Shown piece by piece: positions 9,077 to 17,527 of a stretch of 64,000 bases of DNA; the first letter of the stretch is position 1, and each line of letters begins with the position of its first letter. Origin of the DNA: Mangrovicoccus sp. HB161399 (GTDB lineage Bacteria > Pseudomonadota > Alphaproteobacteria > Rhodobacterales > Rhodobacteraceae); contig NZ_JAATVU010000001.1 of the NCBI RefSeq assembly GCF_013184745.1, positions 221,759 to 285,758 of the forward strand. The letters run 5' to 3'. The position numbers were made by a program, and so were the translations under genes. Below the pieces are notes generated by a model that saw nothing but the letters and a program-made list of their open reading frames with translations, made no database searches and was not told the origin of the DNA.

Positions 9077-10065
9077 CCTCGCAGGGGCGGAGGCGCCCTG
9101 CAGGCGGCCGCAGCCGATGATCGGCTCGGTCCGGCTGCCTGCGTCTGACATCCGCAGGCCTGCATGGGAGCCTGCAGCCCCTCTCCCGGAACGCGCTTGC
9201 AATCCCGGCCCTGTGGCGCGGCGCCGGGCATTCGAAGACCGCCGGACGCTGGCGCCTCCGCACTGCAGTCCGGCGCGCAATCGCTTCCGGACGAGCCGGA
9301 GCGCGGGAGACAAGCCTGGCGATGGCTGCCCAACGGCCCTGATCGCGGGACTTGGGGCCGTCCCGGTGGAAAGTGGAGGGAGCGTGCCACCTGCAAACCG
9401 GTCCCCGGCAATGCCGGAACAGCCTCGATCGCGGGATCCATGGCCTGGCCTTGGAGCCGAACTTTCCCAGAGTGACCTAGACCGTTAGCAGGCGGGACAA
9501 GCCAGAACCGGGGAACGGGCCGTCCCCAGCGATGCACCGTTCTGCCGCCTTCGGGACGGCACGCCGACACACCTGCGCAGCTGGACGGCCTCGCGAACGC
9601 TGGAGGCTGCCGCTTTGGCCGCCGGTCATCAACGGACACTGGGGCCCCGCAACGCTGTCGCCGCTGGCGAAGGCTGGACCCCATCTGTTTCCGCGCAGGC
9701 TGTGTCCGGAACCACCGGCCACTCGCCCGGTCCCTCGGCACCGCTGCGCAGCAAAACCCGAGGCTTGCTCGACCGACATGGCGAAACGGACGGGCTTGCC
9801 GAGGGGATTCCCCGCGATGGCGGCGGGGAAGCGGCTGCAGAAGGACCAGTCAGCATGCTTGGCATCCGTCCGGCGCAAATGACGGAGCGACGCAAGGACG
9901 TTGGGGCGGCGAGGCCGATGCCTTTGCGCGAAATCCGCACATTCCGCGCAAAGGCAAGGCGCCTCCGGGCGCCGCGCCCCGCGCGGCTACCATGGCGGAC
10001 GCCCGGCCGGGCCATCGACGAGGCCGCGCGATCCATCGCGGCCAAGACCGGGCCGGGCTGGCAGT
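9077..10065. other. Gene-poor GC-rich stretch between the sulfotransferase gene and uvrC
   Basis: 989 bp with no reading frame that looks like protein: all frames give Arg/Pro/Ala-rich or fragmented products with no Shine-Dalgarno. It contains many short palindromes, including GGCGCC-tccg-GGCGCC at 9958-9973 and a longer hairpin at 9921-9954. Base composition stays high in GC, unlike the AT-rich promoter regions elsewhere in the window. It could be a decayed gene, a cluster of small repeat elements, or a non-coding RNA locus. I see no transposase remnant or tRNA. Confidence 0.5.
9921..9954. repeat. Perfect 10-bp inverted repeat in the spacer downstream of uvrC
   Basis: CCTTTGCGCG (9921-9930) and CGCGCAAAGG (9945-9954) are perfect complements with a 14-nt loop. 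It is 110 bp beyond the uvrC stop and could serve as a transcription stop for uvrC, or be one unit of the repeats in this spacer. Confidence 0.5.
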
Positions 10066-11940
10066 TCAGCTGCCGGGGTGGAAGAAGTCGTAGATCTTCT
10101 GAGCCATGCTGTCGGAGATGCCCTCCACCGCACGCAGGTCGGCCAGGTTGGCGCGGCTGACGGCCTTGGCGGAGCCGAAATGCGCCAGCAGGGCGCGCTT
10201 GCGCGACGCGCCGACGCCGGGCACGTCGTCGAGCGGGGTCGCCCCCACCGCCTTGGCGCGCTTCGCCCGGTGGGTGCCGATGGCGAAGCGGTGCGCCTCG
10301 TCGCGCAGGCGCTGGATGAAATAGAGCACCGGATCGTTGTGGCGCAGGGCCATCGGCCGCTGGCCGACACGGTGGAATTCCTCCTTGCCTGCGTCGCGGT
10401 CGATGCCCTTGGCCACGCCGACCATCGGCACGTCCTCGACGCCGAATTCCTGCATGATCTCGTGCACCGCGCTGACCTGCCCGGCGCCGCCGTCGATCAG
10501 CAGCAGGTCCGGCCAGAGCCCCAGCTCCCGGTCCGGGTCCTCCTTCAGCAGGCGCTTGAAGCGCCGCGTCAGCACTTCCTTCATCATGCCGAAATCGTCG
10601 CCCGGGACCAGATCGTCGCCGCGGATGTTGAACTTGCGGTACTGGTTTTTCAGGAAACCCTCGGAGCCCGCGACGATCATGCCGCCGACCGCGTTGGTGC
10701 CCTGGATATGCGAGTTGTCGTAGACCTCGATCCGCGCGGGCGGGCCGTCGAGACCGAAGGCCTCGGCCACGCCGCGCAGCAGCTTGCCCTGGGTCGCGGT
10801 CTCGGACATGCGCCGCGCCAGGCTTTCGCGGGCGTTCCGCGCGGCGCCCGCCACCAGTTCTGCCTTCTCGCCCCGCTGCGGCACCGCGATCTCGACCTTG
10901 CGGCCGGCCTTCTGCGCCAGAGCCTCCAGCATCAGGTCCTCGTCCTCGATCCCGTGGGACAGGAGCAGCAGCCGCGGCGGCTCGCGGTCGGAGTAGAACT
11001 GGCCGAGGAAGGCCTCCATGATCTCGGTGTCCGAAACCCCCTCGCCCACGCGCGGATAGTAGTCGCGGTTGCCCCAGTTCTGGTTGGCCCGGATGAAGAA
11101 GACCTGCACGCAGGCCTGGCCGCTTTCGGAATGCAGCGCGACGATGTCCGCCTCGGCCACGCCGCGCGGGTTGATGCCCTGGGCGGTCTGCACCTGGGTC
11201 ATGGCCCGTATCCGGTCGCGCAGCGCGGCGGCACGCTCGAATTCCATCGCCTCGGAGGCCTTCTGCATCTCCTCGGCCAGCTGCGCCTGCACCTTGGTGG
11301 ACTTGCCCGAGAGGAACTCCTCGGCATCCTTCACCAGCGCACGGTACTCGGGCGCGGAGATGTAGCCGACGCAGGGCGCCGAGCAGCGCTTGATCTGGTA
11401 GAGCAGGCAGGGGCGCGTGCGGCCCTCGAACTGGCTGTCGGTGCAGTTGCGCAGCAGGAACACCTTCTGCAGCTGGTTCAGCGTGCGGTTCACCGCACCC
11501 GCCGAGGCGAAGGGGCCGTAATAGCGGCCGGGCGCCGATTTCTTGCCGCGGTGCTTGGCGATCTGCGGGAAGTCGTGCCCGGTGACGTGGATGTTCGGAA
11601 AGCTCTTGTCGTCGCGCAGGAGCACGTTGTAGCGCGGCTTGAGCTGCTTGATCAGGTTCTGTTCGAGCAGCAGCGCCTCGGTCTCGGTGCGCGTCGTGAG
11701 GAACATCATCGACGCGGTTTCCGAGATCATCCGCGCGATCCGCGGGCTGTGCCCGTGCGGCCGGGCATAGCTGGAAACCCGCGCCTTCAGGTTCCGCGCC
11801 TTGCCGACATAGAGCACGCGCTGCTGGGCATCGAGCATGCGGTAGACCCCCGGCGCGCTTTCCAGGTTGCGCAGGTAGTCGGCGATCCGGGCGTGGCCGG
11901 TCAGCGGGGTCTCGGAGGGGGCGTCGGGATCGGCAGTCAT
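10066..11940 (-). CDS. uvrC: Excinuclease ABC subunit C
   Basis: 624 residues. UvrC makes both incisions in nucleotide excision repair after UvrAB loads it on damaged DNA. The domains are in the usual order: a GIY-YIG nuclease (VYRM...[11 protein letters not shown], residues about 35-57), a Cys-containing linker (CSAPCVGY), a UVR motif that contacts UvrB (about 207-245, [22 protein letters not shown]), an RNase H-like endonuclease domain, and C-terminal tandem helix-hairpin-helix repeats ([17 protein letters not shown] and the following block, about 573-620). The gene is preceded by the AT-rich region at 11941-12228, which probably carries its promoter. Confidence 0.97.
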   Translation of the reverse strand: MTADPDAPSETPLTGHARIADYLRNLESAPGVYRMLDAQQRVLYVGKARNLKARVSSYARPHGHSPRIARMISETASMMFLTTRTETEALLLEQNLIKQLKPRYNVLLRDDKSFPNIHVTGHDFPQIAKHRGKKSAPGRYYGPFASAGAVNRTLNQLQKVFLLRNCTDSQFEGRTRPCLLYQIKRCSAPCVGYISAPEYRALVKDAEEFLSGKSTKVQAQLAEEMQKASEAMEFERAAALRDRIRAMTQVQTAQGINPRGVAEADIVALHSESGQACVQVFFIRANQNWGNRDYYPRVGEGVSDTEIMEAFLGQFYSDREPPRLLLLSHGIEDEDLMLEALAQKAGRKVEIAVPQRGEKAELVAGAARNARESLARRMSETATQGKLLRGVAEAFGLDGPPARIEVYDNSHIQGTNAVGGMIVAGSEGFLKNQYRKFNIRGDDLVPGDDFGMMKEVLTRRFKRLLKEDPDRELGLWPDLLLIDGGAGQVSAVHEIMQEFGVEDVPMVGVAKGIDRDAGKEEFHRVGQRPMALRHNDPVLYFIQRLRDEAHRFAIGTHRAKRAKAVGATPLDDVPGVGASRKRALLAHFGSAKAVSRANLADLRAVEGISDSMAQKIYDFFHPGS

Positions 11941-12228
11941 GTCACAGCTTCATGATTCCCGTGACCCCTGCCGCGTTTCAGACCCGACCTCAAGGGATAA
12001 CATACCCACGGAACCTGTGGATAACCCTGTCGACAACTTCTGGGCAGGTCGGATTTTTCCTTGTTTCACGGGTTCTTCCTTGTATTGCTCAATTCTTAAG
12101 CTGATTTTTAACGCATTGAAAATCAAGGAAAGATTTTCCGGACCCTTCTAAGATTTTGAGAATTCTAACAATTCTTTGAAGCATTTGTGACCGGGCCTGC
12201 CGCCCGTGCACAACTGGTCCGTGCAAGG
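11941..12228. promoter_or_regulatory. AT-rich regulatory region upstream of uvrC, with one exact DnaA box
   Basis: About 200 bp of this spacer is much richer in A+T than its surroundings. It holds TGTGGATAA at 12016-12024, the exact complement of the E. coli DnaA consensus TTATCCACA, and a dyad TGATTTT/AAAATCA at 12102-12108 and 12119-12125. The leftward uvrC gene starts at 11940, so its promoter is expected here, and the SDR gene ends on the other side. I see no LexA-type site that I can support. Confidence 0.55.
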
Positions 12229-13008
12229 TCACTCGACGCCGAGCACGTCCGGGGTCTGCCAGGCCAGGTGCTGGCCGCCATCGGTGCAGATCAGCTGGCC
12301 GGTCACGCCCGGCGCCGTGACGAGGTAGAGCAGCGCCCGGTCGATATCCTCGGGATTGGAGCCGCGGCCCAGCACCGTGGCGGCCCGCTGGCCGGCGAAA
12401 TGCGCGTCGCTCTGGCGCCCGCCCTGCAACGTCGGGCCGGGCCCGATCGCGTTGACGCGGACCCGCGGGGCCAGCCCCTGCGCGGCCGTCCTGGTGAGCG
12501 CCCAGAGCCCCATCTTGGCCAGGGTGTAGGTCATGAATTCCGGGGTGAGCTTGCGCACCCTCTGGTCGATCATGTTGACCACGCAGCCCTGCGCCACCGG
12601 CTCGCCGCGCGCATCCTCGACAGGGTCGGACACCTGCGCGGCGAAGGCCTGGATCAGCACGAAGGGCGCGCGCAGGTTGCTTTCCATGTGCCGGTCCCAG
12701 CTGGACCGGGTGGCGCTGCGGATGTTGTCGTATTCGAATATCGAGGCATTGTTCACCAGCACCGCCAGCGGCCGGCCGAAGGCCTCCGCCACGGCGGGCA
12801 CCAGCGCCTGGGTCTCGTCCTCGCGGGTCAGGTCGGCGCGGAAGGCCTGCGCCTCGCGGCCCATCGCCCGCACCTCCTCGCAGAGGCTCTCGGCCTCGGC
12901 GGCGGAACTGGCATAATGGGCGGCGATGTCATGGCCTTCGCGCGCAAGGCAGAGCGCCATGCTCCGTCCAAGCCGCTTTCCCGCTCCGGTCACAAGCGCA
13001 ACGCCCAT
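12229..13008 (-). CDS. SDR-family oxidoreductase with pteridine-reductase signature
   Basis: 259 residues, a short-chain dehydrogenase/reductase with a Rossmann fold. The nucleotide motif TGAGKRLG (7-14) fits TGx3RxG, typical of pteridine reductases (PTR1/FolM), rather than the classical TGxxxGIG. The catalytic site has Tyr161-x3-Lys165 (YTLAK) and an Asp at 148 (NMIDQR), where classical SDRs carry Ser; PTR1-type enzymes share that Asp. This points to NADPH-dependent reduction of a pterin or dihydrofolate, but activity is inferred from motifs. It is the last gene of a leftward run (S49 peptidase, small zinc-ribbon protein, antiporter, SDR) with 11 bp to the antiporter gene. Confidence 0.82.
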   Translation of the reverse strand: MGVALVTGAGKRLGRSMALCLAREGHDIAAHYASSAAEAESLCEEVRAMGREAQAFRADLTREDETQALVPAVAEAFGRPLAVLVNNASIFEYDNIRSATRSSWDRHMESNLRAPFVLIQAFAAQVSDPVEDARGEPVAQGCVVNMIDQRVRKLTPEFMTYTLAKMGLWALTRTAAQGLAPRVRVNAIGPGPTLQGGRQSDAHFAGQRAATVLGRGSNPEDIDRALLYLVTAPGVTGQLICTDGGQHLAWQTPDVLGVE

Positions 13009-13019
13009 CTCCTACCTCC

Positions 13020-13970
13020 TCAGCCCAGCACGGCAGCCAGATAGCCGACATAGAGCAGGACAAGCACGCCGCCTGCCACCCGTCCGATATTGCGCTTCAG
13101 GATCACGAAGGGAACCATGATCAGCGAGGCGCCCAGCATGACCCACAGATCCATGTGCAGGAACTGCGGGTCGACCGGCACCGGGCGCACCAGGCTGGTG
13201 ACCCCCATGATGCCGAGCAGGTTGAAGGTGTTCGAGCCGATGACGTTGCCGAGCGCGACCTCGGCATGGCGGCGCAGCGCGGCCATGACGGTGGTGGCCA
13301 GCTCGGGCAGCGACGTGCCCACCGCGACCAGCGTCAGGCCGATGGCGGTTTCCGAGATGCCGAAGTCGCGGGCGATGTTCACCGCGCCCTCGATCAGCAG
13401 GTTCGCGCCCAGCGGCAGGCCGACGAGGCCCAGCACCAGCCAGACGGCGATCTTCCAGCCCGGCATCGAGGGATCGGCCCCCTCGACCTCTTCCAGCTCC
13501 TCTTCCTCGGTCAGCGCCCTGCGGTGGGCGCGGGCGTCGCGCGCCTGGTCCCACAGCACGGCCGCCAGCATGGCAAGCAGGACGGCCCCGTGCAGCCAGG
13601 TGATCGGGCCAAAGTAGCACAGGGCGATGAACAGCACGCTGCCCGCCAACATGCCGTAATAGGATTTCCGGGTGTCGCATTCCGCCGTCATCATCGGCGC
13701 GATCAGCGCCGGGATGCCGAGCACGAGCAGGACGTTGGCGGTGTTCGATCCGACGACGTTGCCGAGCGCGATGCCGGGCACCCCATCGAGCACGGCCTTG
13801 ATGCTGATCAGAAGCTCCGGGGCGGAAGTGCCGAAGGCCACGATCGTCAGGCCGACGATCAGCGCCGGGATGCCGAGCCGCAGCGCCAGGTTCACGGCCC
13901 CCTTCACCAGCGCATCGCCGGCTAGGACCAGGATCAGCAGTCCCAGCCCGGTATACACCCAATCAATCAT
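13020..13970 (-). CDS. Calcium/sodium antiporter (CaCA family)
   Basis: 316 residues with about ten membrane helices. The two inverted alpha-repeats of the Ca2+:cation antiporter superfamily are clear: LTIVAFGTSAPELLIS with GNVVGSNTANVLLVLG in the first half, and LTLVAVGTSLPELATT with GNVIGSNTFNLLGIMG in the second. Between them lies a hydrophilic loop rich in Glu (TEEEELEEVEGAD, around residue 155-165), as in other prokaryotic exchangers (YrbG type). It resides in the inner membrane and probably exports Ca2+ in exchange for Na+ or H+. It overlaps the preceding small gene by 4 bp. Confidence 0.92.
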   Translation of the reverse strand: MIDWVYTGLGLLILVLAGDALVKGAVNLALRLGIPALIVGLTIVAFGTSAPELLISIKAVLDGVPGIALGNVVGSNTANVLLVLGIPALIAPMMTAECDTRKSYYGMLAGSVLFIALCYFGPITWLHGAVLLAMLAAVLWDQARDARAHRRALTEEEELEEVEGADPSMPGWKIAVWLVLGLVGLPLGANLLIEGAVNIARDFGISETAIGLTLVAVGTSLPELATTVMAALRRHAEVALGNVIGSNTFNLLGIMGVTSLVRPVPVDPQFLHMDLWVMLGASLIMVPFVILKRNIGRVAGGVLVLLYVGYLAAVLG

Positions 13971-14158
13971 GACTTGTCACGTTCCTCGCAATTGCACGGT
14001 CCGCTGCCGACGATGAAGCCGCCGCAGCGCGGGCACCGCCGGGGTGCCTTCAGTTTCGAGTTGCCTTTCGGCGGCCGCGGCAGCTTGGGCAGGCGCAGGC
14101 GTCCGAACATGGCCAGGATGGCAATGCCGATGAGGAAGAAGGTGACGATCTTGATCAC
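13967..14158 (-). CDS. Small membrane protein with C-terminal zinc ribbon, function unknown
   Basis: 63 residues. An N-terminal membrane helix (residues 3-18, VTFFLIGIAILAMFG) is followed by a basic Pro-rich linker and a short zinc-ribbon with CPRCGG and CNCEE (four Cys). The stop overlaps the antiporter start (ATGA). It lies between an S49 peptidase and an ion antiporter on one transcript. I recognise no named family; the arrangement suggests a small membrane-tethered accessory protein. Confidence 0.68.
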   Translation of the reverse strand: MIKIVTFFLIGIAILAMFGRLRLPKLPRPPKGNSKLKAPRRCPRCGGFIVGSGPCNCEERDKS

Positions 14159-14162
14159 GGGC

Positions 14163-14963
14163 TCAGAGCCCGTAGCGCGCGAAAAGCGCCCGTTCTTCCA
14201 GCGCCAGCCCCAGGTCGCCCGCGATCCGGGCGCCCATGAAGGGGATCAGCCCGCGCCGCTTGGCGAAGACCTGGAATTTCGCCTTCTCGCCGTAGAGTTC
14301 CTGCATCTTCGGCTTGAGGTGGGCGATGCCGTCGGCGAGCCCCTGCTCCACCGCCTTCCGGCCGACCCAGACCTCGCCGGTGAACAGGTCGGCGTCCTCG
14401 GGCAGCTTCGCCCCGCGCCGGTTCTTCACATGGGCGATGAAGGCGTCGTGGACCTGCGAGAGGATGGCGCCGAGCCGCTCCACGTCGTCTTCCTTCTCCG
14501 GGCGGAACGGGTCCAGCATGCTCTTCGAGCGCCCCGCGGTGTGGACGCGCCGCTCGATCCCGTGGCGCGCGATCAGCTCGTGCGCGCCGAAGGAGGCCGA
14601 GATCACGCCGATCGACCCCACCACCGAGCAGTCGTCGACCCAGATGTGGTCCGCTGCCGAGGCCAGCCAGTAGCCGCCCGAGGCCGCCACGTCCTCGACG
14701 AAGGCATGGACGGGAACCTTCTTCTCCTCGGCGAGGCGGCGGATGCGCGCGCCGATCAGCGAGGACTGCACCGGGCTGCCGCCCGGCGAGTTCAGCACCA
14801 GCGCGACGGCGGCGGGCTTGCCCTTCGAGAAGGCCTTCTCGATCAGCGGCGCGACGGAGCGGTCGTTCAGCGCGCTGCCGCGCGACTGGGCGGAGATCAC
14901 CCCCTGGAGGTGGATCACATTTACGCGCGGGGCGCGGCGCAGGAAGGCGAGAGACGGTTTCAT
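14163..14963 (-). CDS. S49-family (SppA-like) serine peptidase
   Basis: 266 residues from ATG 14963; the frame is open for 27 more codons upstream, but that part reads as Ala/Ser-rich noise. The ClpP-like fold motifs are SPGGSP (59-64), the nucleophile Ser95 in VAASGGYWLA, and the general base Lys147 in AGRSKSMLDPF. The catalytic pair is thus complete. Unlike SohB or signal peptide peptidase A, I see no strong N-terminal membrane helix, so the protein may be soluble or peripheral. It degrades peptides at or near the membrane by family analogy. It is first in a four-gene leftward run with the small zinc-ribbon protein 4 bp downstream. Confidence 0.88.
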   Translation of the reverse strand: MKPSLAFLRRAPRVNVIHLQGVISAQSRGSALNDRSVAPLIEKAFSKGKPAAVALVLNSPGGSPVQSSLIGARIRRLAEEKKVPVHAFVEDVAASGGYWLASAADHIWVDDCSVVGSIGVISASFGAHELIARHGIERRVHTAGRSKSMLDPFRPEKEDDVERLGAILSQVHDAFIAHVKNRRGAKLPEDADLFTGEVWVGRKAVEQGLADGIAHLKPKMQELYGEKAKFQVFAKRRGLIPFMGARIAGDLGLALEERALFARYGL

Positions 14964-15053
14964 GGCCTGCACATAGAGGCTGGACCCCGCCCCAGCAAGA
15001 AGCGGCGCGGCGGAAAGCCGCGCCTGCGGCGAGGCGACCGGCACGGCAATGCG

Positions 15054-15085
15054 AAAGGCCCGGAGCGCGGCCTGCGCCCCGGGCC
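15054..15085 (-). terminator. Terminator-like hairpin after the BY-kinase-like gene
   Basis: On the minus strand GGCCCGG (15079-15085) pairs with CCGGGCC (15057-15063), followed by TTTCGC. It lies 25 bp beyond the stop of the tyrosine-kinase-like gene and separates the polysaccharide operon from the S49 peptidase gene. Confidence 0.6.
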
Positions 15086-15110
15086 CTGCCCGTCCACCCG
15101 ATGCGGCCGC

Positions 15111-15947
15111 TCAGTACTCGCCGTAGCCGTATTCGTAGCCGTAGCCGCTGGAGGTGTAGCGGCACTTGTTCAGCACAACGCCCATCACCTCGGTCATCTC
15201 GCTGACCTCGCTTTCCGCAACGTCGAGCTCTTCGATCGTGGTCTGCTCGGCCGCCGCAATCAGCAGCGCCGCATCGACATATTCGAGGAACCCGATCGTG
15301 TCGTCGCTAGCCAGCAGCGGCGCGGTGTCGAAGATCGTCAGGTCGGGCTTGTAGTAGTCTTCCAGCTCCTGCAGCACCTCGCGGGTCCGGGCGCTCTGCA
15401 GCAGTTCGGAGGAGTTCGCCTCCGCCGCGAGATTGGTGCCGAAGGCGAGGTTGCCGTTGTGGCAGACCAGATGGTCCTCGGGGCGCTCCTGCCCGGCCAG
15501 CACCTTGGCGAAGTAGTGCGGCTCCTTCAGGCCCAGCACCTTGGCCAGGCTCGGGCGGCGCAGGTCGAGCTCGATCACCATGATCCGCAGGTCGGACTGC
15601 CGCGCCAGCGAGAAGGACAGGTTGGCGGTGATGGTGGTCTTGCCGCATTTCGGCGTGGCCGAGGTCACCACCAGCCGCTTCCAGCCCTTGGCCTTGCACT
15701 GCTGCACGACCTTGGTGCGCATCACGTCGAAGGGCGTCGCCTGCTGCTTGGCGAAGTAGGAGACCACCCGCGTCTGCTGCAGGACCCGCGGATTGGGGCT
15801 GAACGGCTTGAGCGCGGCCCACCGCACCGCGATCTCGCCGTCGCCGCTGCTGCCGCCGCTGCGCGGCGGCTTCTGCCGGGAAATGCCGCTCTGGGCGTCC
15901 CCGCGCTTTTCCCGGGCGCGGTTCAGGGCGTTCTGAAGTCTTTCCAT
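15111..15947 (-). CDS. CpsD/CapB-type bacterial tyrosine kinase-like ATPase (EPS biosynthesis)
   Basis: 278 residues. This is a P-loop protein of the BY-kinase family that partners a Wzz chain-length protein to control polysaccharide polymerisation. Walker A is TPKCGKTT (98-105), Walker A' is IELDLRRP (D128), and Walker B is IFDTAPLL. The C-terminal tail is a Tyr cluster (YTSSGYGYEYGYGEY, last 15 residues, seven Tyr), the classic autophosphorylation tail. The first 45 residues are basic and probably disordered. It lies 33 bp after the chain-length gene, giving the two-protein (Gram-positive-like split) arrangement also seen in XrtA-linked loci. The Walker A sequence is unusual in its Pro-Lys-Cys, but the GKT core is intact. 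Confidence 0.88.
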   Translation of the reverse strand: MERLQNALNRAREKRGDAQSGISRQKPPRSGGSSGDGEIAVRWAALKPFSPNPRVLQQTRVVSYFAKQQATPFDVMRTKVVQQCKAKGWKRLVVTSATPKCGKTTITANLSFSLARQSDLRIMVIELDLRRPSLAKVLGLKEPHYFAKVLAGQERPEDHLVCHNGNLAFGTNLAAEANSSELLQSARTREVLQELEDYYKPDLTIFDTAPLLASDDTIGFLEYVDAALLIAAAEQTTIEELDVAESEVSEMTEVMGVVLNKCRYTSSGYGYEYGYGEY

Positions 15948-15980
15948 CGGTCTGTCCTCTTCGACTCCGGCCGCGGCGGA

Positions 15981-17513
15981 TCAGTTGCTCAGCGTAACGC
16001 TCATGCCGACCTTGTTGGCGATCCTCTCGGCGAACACGTCGAGCGGCATGACAAAGACATGGACGGCCCAGACCGCGAGCGGGATCGCCACGAAGAGCAG
16101 CACGATGGTGGTCAGCATCACCATGCGGCGCCAGCGCGTTTCCTGCTCGGTGCGGATCAGCGGTATCACCGCGAAGGTCGCGATGCCCAGCTTGTCGCTG
16201 ATCTCCACCGGACGGCGGATGGACCGGTTCAGGAGCTCCAGCAGGGCGATGAAGCCGATGCCCGCCGAGACCCCCAGCCCCAGCCCCGCCGCGGCAATCA
16301 GCGGGCGGTTCGGCTTCGAGGGCTTCTCGGGCTTGGTGGCCTGCTCGACCACCGAGATGCGCTGCGACTTGCCGCCCAGCTCGATCCGCTCGCCGGTCTC
16401 GGCCTGCGCCAGCCGCGCGACCGCGTCGCGGTACTGCGACTGGGTGTTGTCGTAGTCGCGCTGGAGGCCGTCCAGCGTGACCGTGGCGGCCGGCAGCTTG
16501 GCAAGGTTGTCCTGCAGCTTGGCAAGCTCGGCCTTGGCATCGTCGATGTTCCTCTGGGTCGCCGAAAGCCGCTCGTCGATCTGGGCGAGCTGCGCGTCGA
16601 GCACGGCCTGGCCCGGCTCTCCCGGGTCGTCCCCGCCGTTGCCGATCCTGGCCTCCAGCTGGGCGACCCGCGACTCGAGCATCTTGAGCCGGGGGTTGTC
16701 CGGGGCGAAGACCGCCAGCGCGCTGTCGAGCTGGCGCCGCGCCTCTTCGAGCGCGGCCTCGTCGGGCGTGAGCACGGCAGTCGACGAGGCGCCGTTCGCC
16801 TCGAAGAGCTCCTGCGCGTTCTTGCGCTGCTCGCGCAGGCCCTCGGCCTGGGATTCCAGCGTGCGCACCGTGTCGAGCAGCGAACCCAGCCGCTCGGTGA
16901 GGTAGTCGCGGTTCTCGGGCAGCGCGTCGGCGTTCTTGCTCTTGAACTCGAGGATCCGCGCGCTCTGCTGGTCGAGCTCGACGCTCAGCCGGGAGACCTC
17001 CTCCTTGAAGAAGTCCATCGTGTCCCCGGCCGCGACCGTCCGCAGGCGCACGTTCACGTCGAGGATCTGGGTGACCAGCTCGTTGGCGACGCGCGCGACC
17101 ACCTCGGGATTGGAGCCGCGGAAGGACACGTCCACGAAGGTCGCCTGGTTGCGCCCGCCATAGATCGTGAACTCGGTCCGGTCCCGCATCTCCTTGACGA
17201 TCTCGTTGGCGTTCATCGACGCCTGCTCGGGGAAGACCTCGAAATTCGTCGCGATGTCGATCAGGTTGGAGCGCGCCATCACGCGCTGCTCGATCACCTG
17301 CAGCTGCTCGTTGGCGACCACGTCGACGGTGGACGAGGCCAGCCGGTCCGAAATCTGCGGCGACTCGACGAGCAGGCGCGCCGAAGAGGTATATTCCGGC
17401 GGCATCATGATCGCGACGGCAAAGCCCACGACCGTGAAGCAGGAGGCAATCACGAAGAAATAGTGGAACCGCCGCCAGAACACGGAAATGTAGTAGGAGA
17501 AATCGATTCTCAT
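15981..17513 (-). CDS. Wzz-type polysaccharide chain-length determinant (exosortase-system style)
   Basis: 510 residues from ATG 17513, preceded by AGGAAA. A first membrane helix at about 17-37 is followed by the Wzz domain (MMPPEYTSSARLLVESP), a long periplasmic coiled coil (about 165-370, heptads rich in Leu/Glu/Gln), a second helix near residue 415-440, and a third near 470-495. The length, the coiled coil and the split kinase match the chain-length proteins of XrtA/PEP-CTERM polysaccharide loci. It should set glycan length in the inner membrane with the downstream BY-kinase. The open frame extends far upstream through the ATPase gene in another frame, but that part is not protein-like for this family. 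Confidence 0.9.
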   Translation of the reverse strand: MRIDFSYYISVFWRRFHYFFVIASCFTVVGFAVAIMMPPEYTSSARLLVESPQISDRLASSTVDVVANEQLQVIEQRVMARSNLIDIATNFEVFPEQASMNANEIVKEMRDRTEFTIYGGRNQATFVDVSFRGSNPEVVARVANELVTQILDVNVRLRTVAAGDTMDFFKEEVSRLSVELDQQSARILEFKSKNADALPENRDYLTERLGSLLDTVRTLESQAEGLREQRKNAQELFEANGASSTAVLTPDEAALEEARRQLDSALAVFAPDNPRLKMLESRVAQLEARIGNGGDDPGEPGQAVLDAQLAQIDERLSATQRNIDDAKAELAKLQDNLAKLPAATVTLDGLQRDYDNTQSQYRDAVARLAQAETGERIELGGKSQRISVVEQATKPEKPSKPNRPLIAAAGLGLGVSAGIGFIALLELLNRSIRRPVEISDKLGIATFAVIPLIRTEQETRWRRMVMLTTIVLLFVAIPLAVWAVHVFVMPLDVFAERIANKVGMSVTLSN

Positions 17514-17527
17514 CGCGAAGGTTTCCT

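Noticed and set aside
9901..11955. Plus-strand open frame opposite uvrC
   Set aside because: Antisense shadow: no ribosome site, no domain, and uvrC is complete on the other strand.
12016..12024. The DnaA box as a chromosomal replication origin
   Set aside because: Only one box, no dnaA, hemE, parAB or gidA neighbours, and the spacer is short; kept only as a regulatory curiosity.
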